From Burkholderia lata (lineage in GTDB: Bacteria > Pseudomonadota > Gammaproteobacteria > Burkholderiales > Burkholderiaceae): a stretch of 64,000 bases of DNA. The notes beneath the pieces were generated by a model. That model saw only the letters and a program-made list of their open reading frames with translations, was not told the DNA's origin and did not search any database. Location of the stretch: positions 310,001 to 374,000 of the forward strand of contig NZ_CABVQK010000002.1 in assembly GCF_902499335.1 (NCBI RefSeq), read 5' to 3'. The position numbers were made by a program, and so were the translations under genes. This document shows, one piece after another, positions 57,277-64,000 of this stretch. How positions within the stretch are numbered: position 1 is the first letter of the stretch; each line of letters begins with the position of its first letter.

Positions 57277-57918
57277 ATGCATCAAACGATTCGAACTTGT
57301 GTCACCGCTGCCGCCGTTGCAGCCGCTTTCGCCGCGATGCCTTCGCTGTCGCACGCGGCCTCGCCGGGCGACGGCATCAACCAGGGCGACGTCCTGGTCC
57401 GGCTGCGCGCGATCAGCATCCAGCCGAACGAACGCGCGAGCGACACGCTGGGTGCGCTGAACGTCGGCGTGAACAACGCGATCGTGCCCGAGCTCGACTT
57501 CACGTACATGATCCGCGACTACCTGGGCGTCGAACTGATTCTCGGCACGTCGCGGCACCAGCTGACGTCGAGCCTCGGCAATCTCGGCGGCGTGGGCGTG
57601 CTGCCGCCGACGCTGCTGCTGCAGTATCACTTCAACCATGCCGGCAAGGTGCGTCCGTATGTCGGCGCGGGGGTGAACTACACGTACTTCTACAACAACG
57701 GGCTCAACGTCGGCGGGCAGGGCGTGTCGATCAACAAGAGCAGCTTCGGCCCCGCGCTGCAGTTCGGCGTGGACGTGCAGGTGACGAAGAAGGTCTTCAT
57801 GAACGTCGACGTGAAGAAGATCTGGATGAGCACCGATGCGACGCTCGGCGACAAGGGCATCGGCACGCTGCACATCGATCCGCTGATCGTCGGCGTGGGC
57901 GTCGGGATGAAGTTCTAG
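57277..57918 (+). CDS. OmpW-family outer-membrane porin
   Basis: 213 residues. Signal peptide ending near SLSHA, then beta-strands with VRLRAISIQPNE, ELDFTYMIRDYLGVELI, YVGAGVNYTYFY and a C-terminal Phe, all typical of the eight-stranded OmpW barrel. Start at ATG 57277 chosen over the earlier in-frame start at 57208. Confidence 0.88.
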   Translation: MHQTIRTCVTAAAVAAAFAAMPSLSHAASPGDGINQGDVLVRLRAISIQPNERASDTLGALNVGVNNAIVPELDFTYMIRDYLGVELILGTSRHQLTSSLGNLGGVGVLPPTLLLQYHFNHAGKVRPYVGAGVNYTYFYNNGLNVGGQGVSINKSSFGPALQFGVDVQVTKKVFMNVDVKKIWMSTDATLGDKGIGTLHIDPLIVGVGVGMKF

Positions 57919-57949
57919 ACGCGGCGGGAAAAGAACAGAGTTGGGGTTG

Positions 57950-57982
57950 GCGGCATGGCGGTCGGCATGCCGCTTTTTTTTT
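57950..57982 (+). terminator. Rho-independent terminator
   Basis: GCGGCATG stem, eight-base loop, CATGCCGC, then nine T. It follows the OmpW gene by 31 bases. Confidence 0.85.
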
Positions 57983-57993
57983 GCGCGGCGGAT

Positions 57994-58197
57994 TTACAGC
58001 TTGTCGTACTGGAAGCGCATCGCGGTGCCTTCGCGCGAGATGCGCTCCCACACCGCACGTTTTTCGTCGTCGCTCAGGAACACCCAGTTCGACACTTCGG
58101 CGGCCGTGCGGCCGCAGCCCTTGCAGACTTCGTCGAAGAGGGTCGAGCACACGCCGATACAGGGGCTGTCGGGCAGGTCGTGGAGATTGGAGGCCAT
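57994..58197 (-). CDS. DUF1289 small Cys-rich protein
   Basis: 67 residues with SPCIGVCSTLFDEVCKGCGRT, four Cys in the DUF1289 pattern, then EVSNWVFLSDDEKRAVWERI. Possibly metal-binding; role unknown. Confidence 0.88.
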   Translation of the reverse strand: MASNLHDLPDSPCIGVCSTLFDEVCKGCGRTAAEVSNWVFLSDDEKRAVWERISREGTAMRFQYDKL

Positions 58198-58617
58198 CGG
58201 AAGGGTTCACGCAGTTGAATCGTCAGCCGCCATTTTAATGCATCGCGGCCGGACGTCCGGGCGGGGGCGGCCGGCATGCCGTACCGGTGCCGCGGCGTGA
58301 CAGTACGGCCGGGTTCGGGTACAGCCGCCAGGCGGTTCGCGTCCGGCCTGCGAACGCGGTTTCGCCGCCGCCTGTTTTTCCCGGTGGACAGCCGCCGATT
58401 ACCCGATAGAATTCCCCGGGAACACCCAGCCACGCGGGCGGCCAGCCTGGCCTCCAGCGGGAATCTGTTCCGTTTGCGCGACACCGGCATGATTTTTTTG
58501 TGACGGGGCGCGAATGATGGTAGTTTTCGGGGTTTTCGAGGGGCGGCGCGCCAGAATGCGCCGCCATGACGAGGCAGACGGCAGCCGGACACAAGGTCCG
58601 GCCGGAGGGAGAACGGG
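58198..58617. other. Intergenic region before potF
   Basis: 420 bases of GC-rich DNA. It should carry promoters for the DUF1289 gene and for potF (GGAGGGAGAACGGG lies directly before the potF ATG), but I cannot point to clear -35/-10 boxes. Confidence 0.4.
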
Positions 58618-59712
58618 ATGAAAGCAAAGGTAGTGGGCCGGTTCGCAGCGCTCGCGCTGTGCGTGGGTGCATCGGCGGCAGCAGCGAAGGATACGCAGCT
58701 CAATGTCTATAACTGGTCGGACTACATTGCGAAGGACACGATCCCGAACTTCGAGAAGCAATCGGGCGTCAAGGTCCGCTACGACAACTACGACAGCGAC
58801 GACACGCTGCAGGCGAAGCTGCTGACGGGCAGCTCGGGCTACGACATCGTCGTGCCGACCAGCAACTACGCGGGCAAGCAGATCGCCGCCGGCATCTTCG
58901 CGCCGCTCGACAAGTCGAAGCTGCCGAACCTCAAGTACCTCGATCCGCAACTGATGGCGCTCGTCGCCGGCGCGGACCCGGGCAATAAATACTCGGTGCC
59001 CTGGGCGTACGGCACGACCGGTCTCGCGTACAACCTGACGAAGGCGCAGCAGGCGCTCGGCAAGGTGCCGCTCGACAACTGGGACATCCTGTTCAAGCCG
59101 GAAAACATCTCGAAGCTGAAGTCCTGCGGCGTGTCGGTGCTCGACGCACCCGACCAGATGTTCGCGGCCGCACTGCACTACATCGGCAAGGATCCGATGA
59201 GCACGAACCCGGCCGACTACAAGGCCGCGATGGAAGTGCTGAAGAAGATCCGCCCGTACATCACGCAATTCAACTCGTCGGGCTACATCAACGACCTGGT
59301 CGGCGGCGACATCTGCTTCGCGTTCGGCTGGTCGGGCGACGTCGTGATCGCGAAGCATCGCGCGATCGAAGCGAAGAAGGCGTACAAGGTCGAGTACTAC
59401 ATTCCGAAGGGCGGCGCACCGGTGTGGTTCGACGTGATGGCGATCCCGAAGGATGCGAAGAACAAGGATGCCGCGCTGCAGTGGATCAACTACATCGAGG
59501 ATCCGAAGGTGCACGCTGCGATCACGAACGCGGTGTACTACCCGAGCGCCAACGCCGAGGCCCGCAAGTACGTGCGGCCCGACGTCGCGAACGACCCGGC
59601 CGTCTATCCGCCGGCCGACGTCGTGAAGACGCTGTTCCTGCTCAAGCCGCTGCCGCCTGAAATCCAGCGTCTGCAGACGCGTCTGTGGACCGAGCTGAAG
59701 TCGGGCCGCTGA
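58618..59712 (+). CDS. potF: Putrescine-binding periplasmic protein
   Basis: 364 residues. Signal peptide (ALALCVGASAAAAK), then LNVYNWSDYIAKDTIPNFEKQ (in part) and FAFGWSGDVV, as in PotF/SpuD. It binds putrescine and hands it to PotHI. It leads the potFGHI operon; an 85-base gap with a weak GC hairpin comes before potG. Confidence 0.92.
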   Translation: MKAKVVGRFAALALCVGASAAAAKDTQLNVYNWSDYIAKDTIPNFEKQSGVKVRYDNYDSDDTLQAKLLTGSSGYDIVVPTSNYAGKQIAAGIFAPLDKSKLPNLKYLDPQLMALVAGADPGNKYSVPWAYGTTGLAYNLTKAQQALGKVPLDNWDILFKPENISKLKSCGVSVLDAPDQMFAAALHYIGKDPMSTNPADYKAAMEVLKKIRPYITQFNSSGYINDLVGGDICFAFGWSGDVVIAKHRAIEAKKAYKVEYYIPKGGAPVWFDVMAIPKDAKNKDAALQWINYIEDPKVHAAITNAVYYPSANAEARKYVRPDVANDPAVYPPADVVKTLFLLKPLPPEIQRLQTRLWTELKSGR

Positions 59713-59797
59713 CACGAGCCGGTGTTCCCAGCAGTCATGAAGCCCCTGGTGCCCCCGGGGGCTTTGTTCGTTCAACGCAGGAGAGAAGCAGCACATC

Positions 59798-60958
59798 ATG
59801 AATAGCCAGTCGGGTGCGCCGGTCGCGGGCGCGCCGTCCTCCGTTTCCTCCTCCGGCGCCGATGCGCGCGCCGAGACCTTTGTCCAGATCGTCGACGTCG
59901 TCAAGAAATTCGGCGACACCGAAGCCGTGCGCAGCGTCAACCTGACCGTGCGCCAGGGCGAACTGTTCGCGCTGCTCGGCAGCTCGGGCTGCGGCAAGTC
60001 GACGTTGCTGCGGATGCTCGCGGGCCTCGAGACGGTCACGTCGGGCAAGATCCTGATCGACGGCGAGGACCTCGCGCAGATGCCGCCGTACAAGCGGCCC
60101 GTGAACATGATGTTCCAGTCGTATGCGCTGTTCCCGCACATGTCGGTCGAGTCGAACGTCGCGTTCGGTCTCAAGCAGGAAGGCACGCCTAAGGCCGAGC
60201 TGAAGGCGCGCGTCGCTTCGGCGCTCGAACTCGTGCAGATGAGCAAGTACGCGAAGCGCAAGCCGCATCAACTGTCCGGCGGCCAGCAGCAGCGCGTCGC
60301 GCTCGCGCGCTCGCTGGTCAAGCGCCCGAAGCTGTTGCTGCTCGACGAGCCGATGTCCGCGCTCGACAAGCAGATCCGCCAGCGCACGCAGATCGAGCTC
60401 GTCAACATCCTGAACAAGGTCGGCGTCACCTGCATCATGGTCACGCACGACCAGGAAGAAGCGATGACGATGGCGAATCGCCTCGCGGTGATGAGCGAAG
60501 GGCAGATCGTGCAGATCGGCTCGCCGAACGAAGTGTACGAATATCCGAACAGCCGCTTCTCGGCCGAATTCATCGGCTCTACGAACCTGTTCGAAGGCGT
60601 GACCGTCGAGGACGAACCCGACCACGTGTACATCGAGTCGCCGGAACTGCCGAGCCGGCTGTACGTGAGCCACGGGATCTCGGGCCCGCTCGGGATGCCG
60701 GTCACGGTGTCGGTGCGCCCCGAACGGATCGCGCTCACGCGCAAACCACCCGAAGGCGCGTTCAACTGGGCGCGCGGCCGGATCAGCAACGTCGCGTACA
60801 TGGGCGGCTACTCGCTGTATCACGTGAAGCTCGACGCCGGCAAGACGGTGATCGCGAACGTGTCGAGCCTCGCGATTTCGGAGCTCGAGACGCCGGCGCT
60901 CGGCGACGAGATCTACGTGCGCTGGAGCGCGACTGCGGGCGTGGTGCTGACGTCATGA
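59798..60958 (+). CDS. potG: Putrescine ABC transporter ATPase
   Basis: 386 residues. Walker A GSSGCGKST near residue 65, LSGGQQQR, LLLDEPMSALD, TOBE domain at the end. Overlaps potH by four bases. Confidence 0.94.
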   Translation: MNSQSGAPVAGAPSSVSSSGADARAETFVQIVDVVKKFGDTEAVRSVNLTVRQGELFALLGSSGCGKSTLLRMLAGLETVTSGKILIDGEDLAQMPPYKRPVNMMFQSYALFPHMSVESNVAFGLKQEGTPKAELKARVASALELVQMSKYAKRKPHQLSGGQQQRVALARSLVKRPKLLLLDEPMSALDKQIRQRTQIELVNILNKVGVTCIMVTHDQEEAMTMANRLAVMSEGQIVQIGSPNEVYEYPNSRFSAEFIGSTNLFEGVTVEDEPDHVYIESPELPSRLYVSHGISGPLGMPVTVSVRPERIALTRKPPEGAFNWARGRISNVAYMGGYSLYHVKLDAGKTVIANVSSLAISELETPALGDEIYVRWSATAGVVLTS

Positions 60959-61881
60959 CCACGTTCAAGTCCTTGCTTGACTGGCCGGTGCGGCGCTTCA
61001 ACCTGACGGGCGCCACGGCGGTCGTTGCCGGGCCGTTCACGTGGCTCGTGCTGTTCTTCCTCGTGCCGTTCGTGCTGGTCGTCAAGATCAGCTTCGCGGA
61101 GCTGCAGCTCGGCATCCCGCCGTACACGGAGCTTGCGTCGTATGCCGACGGCGTCGTGCACGTTGCGCTGAACCTGTCGCACTACGCGTTCCTGTTTACG
61201 GACACCCTGTATTTCGCGACCTACGTGAACTCGGTGTGGGTGGCCGCGATCACGACGCTGCTGTGTCTGCTGATCGGCTATCCGATGGCGTACTACATCG
61301 CGCGTTCGAACCCGGCGACCCGCAACGTGCTGATGATGGCCGTGATGCTGCCGTTCTGGACGTCGTTCCTGATTCGCGTGTACGCGTGGATCGGCATCCT
61401 GAAGAACAACGGGCTGCTGAACAACTTCCTGATGTGGATCGGCCTGACCCATACGCCGATCGAGCTGTATCGCACCAACTACGCGGTGTACATCGGGATG
61501 GTGTATTCGTACCTGCCGTTCCTCGTGATGCCGCTCTACGCGCACCTCGTGAAGATGGACCTGCGCCTGCTTGAAGCAGCGTACGACCTCGGTGCGAAGC
61601 CGTGGAAGGCGTTCGTGCAGATCACGCTGCCGCTGTCGAAGAACGGGATCATCGCGGGCTGCCTGCTCGTGTTCATCCCGGCGGTGGGCGAGTACGTGAT
61701 TCCCGAACTGCTCGGCGGCGCGAACACGCTGATGATCGGCCGCGTGATGTGGAATGAGTTCTTCAACAACGCAGACTGGCCGATGGCGTCGGCGGTGACC
61801 TGCGCGATGGTGCTGCTGCTGCTCGTGCCGATGGCGATGTTCCAGCACTTCCAGGCGAAAGAGCAGGGAGGCCGTCGATGA
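60955..61881 (+). CDS. potH: Putrescine ABC transporter permease
   Basis: 308 residues, six membrane segments; EAA loop EAAYDLGAKPWKAFVQITLP near residue 207. Overlaps potG and potI by four bases each. Confidence 0.94.
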   Translation: MTTFKSLLDWPVRRFNLTGATAVVAGPFTWLVLFFLVPFVLVVKISFAELQLGIPPYTELASYADGVVHVALNLSHYAFLFTDTLYFATYVNSVWVAAITTLLCLLIGYPMAYYIARSNPATRNVLMMAVMLPFWTSFLIRVYAWIGILKNNGLLNNFLMWIGLTHTPIELYRTNYAVYIGMVYSYLPFLVMPLYAHLVKMDLRLLEAAYDLGAKPWKAFVQITLPLSKNGIIAGCLLVFIPAVGEYVIPELLGGANTLMIGRVMWNEFFNNADWPMASAVTCAMVLLLLVPMAMFQHFQAKEQGGRR

Positions 61882-62699
61882 AGCCGAATCGTTACTTGCA
61901 GTTCGCGGCGCTGTTTGCCGGCTTCGCGTTCCTGTACATCCCGATCATCAGCCTGATCGTCTATTCGTTCAACGAGTCGAAGCTCGTCACCGTGTGGTCG
62001 GGTTTCTCGTTCCGCTGGTACGCGGCGCTCGTCGAGGACGACGAACTGCTGACGGCCGCGTGGCTGTCGCTGAAGATCGGCGTGCTGACCGCGTTCGCGT
62101 CGGTGTTCATCGGCACGTGGGCCGGCTTCGTGCTCGCGCGGATGGGACGCTTCCGCGGCTTCGCGCTGTTCAGCGGGATGATCAACGCGCCGCTCGTGAT
62201 TCCCGAGGTGATCCAGGGGATCTCGCTGCTGCTGCTGTTCATCGAGCTCGCGAAGTGGATCGGCTGGCCGGCCGAACGTGGCGTGTTCACGATCTGGCTT
62301 GGCCACGTGATGCTGTGCATCTCGTACGTCGCGATCATCGTGCAGTCGCGCGTGCGCGAGCTGAACCCGTCACTGGAAGAAGCCGCGCTCGATCTCGGCG
62401 CAACGCCGCTGAAGGTGTTCTTCACGATCACGCTGCCGCTGATCTCGCAGGCGTTGATCGCAGGCTGGCTGCTGTCGTTCACGCTGTCGATCGACGACCT
62501 CGTGCTGTCGGCGTTCCTGTCGGGCCCCGGCTCGACGACGCTGCCGCTCGTGGTGTTCTCGCGCGTGCGCCTCGGCCTGAACCCGGAGATGAACGCGCTC
62601 GCGACGCTGTTCATCGTCGCGGTGACGGCCGGCGTCGTGATCGCGAACTTCGTGATGCTGCGCCAGGAGCGCAAGCGGTTGGCGGGGTTCGCGACCTGA
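61878..62699 (+). CDS. potI: Putrescine ABC transporter permease
   Basis: 273 residues, six membrane segments; EAA loop EAALDLGATPLKVFFTITLP near residue 170. Forms the channel with PotH. Terminator follows. Confidence 0.94.
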   Translation: MKPNRYLQFAALFAGFAFLYIPIISLIVYSFNESKLVTVWSGFSFRWYAALVEDDELLTAAWLSLKIGVLTAFASVFIGTWAGFVLARMGRFRGFALFSGMINAPLVIPEVIQGISLLLLFIELAKWIGWPAERGVFTIWLGHVMLCISYVAIIVQSRVRELNPSLEEAALDLGATPLKVFFTITLPLISQALIAGWLLSFTLSIDDLVLSAFLSGPGSTTLPLVVFSRVRLGLNPEMNALATLFIVAVTAGVVIANFVMLRQERKRLAGFAT

Positions 62700-62722
62700 C
62701 GTTCGGGTTGCGATCGCCATGA

Positions 62723-62766
62723 AAAACGCCCGGTGCCGACGACGAGTCGGGCCGGGCGTTTTGTTT
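62723..62766 (+). terminator. Rho-independent terminator after potI
   Basis: AACGCCCGG... and its complement CCGGGCGTT form the stem, then TTTTG. The A-rich left flank suggests it may also serve the converging gene. Confidence 0.85.
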
Positions 62767-62794
62767 GGTGGTGCCGCGTGTGGATCGGCGCCGG

Positions 62795-64000
62795 TCAGTA
62801 CGCGAAGCGCTTGCCGGGCGTCGTCCAGACCGCCGTGGCGGCTGTGCACGGCTGGAGATTCAGTGCACCGCCGGCGGCCGGCGCGAGGCAACGGCCCGTC
62901 GGCTGCGATACGAGCTGCGCCGAACCCGGCGCCGTGCCGGCGTTCACGCGCCATTGCTGATCGGTCTCGCCTGCGACGCAGGTGCGCAGCAGCATGCCGT
63001 TACCCGTGCCGGGCGCCTGGGCGGTGAGGCAGTAGCTGTACTTGGTCTGCAACGTACCGTCACCCGCGACGACCCACAGTTGCGGATTGAAGTGCGTGCC
63101 GCCGGACGTGCGCACCGACGCCAGGGTCGGACACGTGGCCAGCGCGGCGGGATGGCCGTCACCGAGGCCGCCGGACGCGGTCAGGCATGCACCGTTCGCT
63201 TTCACGAGGCCGGCCGCCGACTGCTGCGGGCCGCCGATCAGCGTGGCGACGCCGTTCGTCTGGGATGCGTTCGCATAGCCGGCCGGGCACGACTTGTTGA
63301 CCGTCACCGACGGCGCCGGGACCGTCACCGCATTGCCGATCGCATCGTACGCGCGGATGCTGAACTGCGCGTCCGTATGCGCGACGGACGCGCAGCTCGT
63401 ACGGCTCGAGTTCCAGTCGAAATATTCGACCCACTGGCTGATCCAGCCGACGGGCACCTGCGTCTGCGTCGTGCCGACGTAGATGCTGCCGATGTCGAAG
63501 CTGTCTCCGGTCGAGCCGGGCGTCACGTCGGTGACGTTGCTTTTGAACCAGCCCGGGCCCTGGTTCGTGTCCGGCGTGATGCGGAACCGGTAGGTGTGGC
63601 CTGCGAGCCACTCGTAGCGGTAGCGGCATTGCGCGCCCGCGCTGCCGTCCGTCGCCGAGCCGCTGACCGTGCAGTAGCTGCCCGCGCCGATGCCGGCGCT
63701 CGCGGGCGTGCCGGGTTTTGCGGCGGTCGCGCCCCACAGGCTGAACAGGAATTGCTTGCCGACGCCTTCGCTGGCCGAGACCAACTCGGTCGACTGCAGG
63801 CCGGTATAGCCGTTCAACGTCCCGATCTGGTTCGACCAGAATACGTTCGAGTTCGGGCCCGGGTCCGTCTGCGGCGTGATGAACAGGTCGAGCGTGCCGA
63901 CGCTGCGTACCGTCGACGGGAACCACGTGTTGCTGTAAAGGCCCGGCGTCGAACCGAGGAAGCCGGACAGGGTCGGCGCGGTGGCGGCGGACAGCGTCGC
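62795..64000 (-). CDS. Secreted protein with DUF3472-like domain and ricin-type lectin tail, 3' part
   Basis: The frame is open to the window edge, so the N-terminus is missing; about 401 residues are visible. First a domain with TPQTDPGPNSNVFWSNQIG and a second RYRYEWLAGHTYRFRITPD, like DUF3472; then a C-terminal beta-trefoil region with QLWVV and QQWRVN (ricin B QxW motifs). Such proteins are usually secreted and bind carbohydrate. The internal TTG at 63817 is not a real start. Confidence 0.75.
   Translation of the reverse strand, partial: ATLSAATAPTLSGFLGSTPGLYSNTWFPSTVRSVGTLDLFITPQTDPGPNSNVFWSNQIGTLNGYTGLQSTELVSASEGVGKQFLFSLWGATAAKPGTPASAGIGAGSYCTVSGSATDGSAGAQCRYRYEWLAGHTYRFRITPDTNQGPGWFKSNVTDVTPGSTGDSFDIGSIYVGTTQTQVPVGWISQWVEYFDWNSSRTSCASVAHTDAQFSIRAYDAIGNAVTVPAPSVTVNKSCPAGYANASQTNGVATLIGGPQQSAAGLVKANGACLTASGGLGDGHPAALATCPTLASVRTSGGTHFNPQLWVVAGDGTLQTKYSYCLTAQAPGTGNGMLLRTCVAGETDQQWRVNAGTAPGSAQLVSQPTGRCLAPAAGGALNLQPCTAATAVWTTPGKRFAY

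Overview
The window is high-GC, gene-dense DNA that looks like a Burkholderia chromosome, most probably the B. cepacia complex. The grounds are the phaC-phaA-phaB-phaR order at the left end, the GC-biased codon use, and close matches from memory to Burkholderia housekeeping proteins (RimO, BktB, MetC, SerB, YbiT-type ABC-F, PotFGHI). I saw no rRNA, tRNA, CRISPR array or intact insertion sequence. The species is inferred, not proven.

Layout. 1-3.7 kb: polyhydroxybutyrate genes (phaC 3' end, phaA, phaB, phaR). 4.1-8.4 kb: small accessory genes, including an LprI-like secreted protein, an FAD oxidoreductase, a RibD/DHFR-like protein and an AT-richer gene for a six-repeat beta-propeller lectin-like protein. 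8.9-25.2 kb: mostly core genes (rimO, a kdgK-like kinase, bktB, metC, serB, a LysR/alcohol dehydrogenase pair with a perfect palindrome between them, a PliI-type lysozyme inhibitor, fetAB, an AsmA family gene, a lipocalin-like gene, an ABC-F ATPase).

25.5-32.6 kb: a compact block I cannot match to a known pathway. It encodes an FkbM-like methyltransferase, an APH-fold kinase, a radical SAM enzyme, a truncated asparagine-synthetase-like ligase, a GT1 glycosyltransferase, a CmcI-family methyltransferase, a second APH-fold kinase and a NodB-type deacetylase. The first five are translationally coupled or separated by a few bases. This is the best candidate for an undescribed biosynthetic system.

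33.4-52.1 kb: a complete-looking catecholate siderophore locus. It holds a Fec/Fep-type ABC importer, a Fes/IroE-like esterase, a binding protein, an AraC regulator, a TonB receptor, isochorismate synthase, DHB-AMP ligase, isochorismatase-ArCP, a DUF2218-like protein, a one-module NRPS (C-A-T-TE), DHB dehydrogenase, a DAHP synthase and an MFS exporter. Two Fur-box-like palindromes sit in the regulatory gaps. The adenylation pocket read by eye is acidic (D-A-E-D-I-G-T-I-I-K), which suggests lysine rather than serine. The predicted product is therefore a bis-catecholate lysine of the azotochelin/cepaciachelin type rather than enterobactin.

52.3-64 kb: small envelope or hypothetical genes, an aldehyde dehydrogenase, a nitronate monooxygenase, an OmpW-like porin, a DUF1289 protein, the putrescine ABC transporter potFGHI, and the 3' part of a secreted protein with a ricin-type lectin tail that runs off the right edge.
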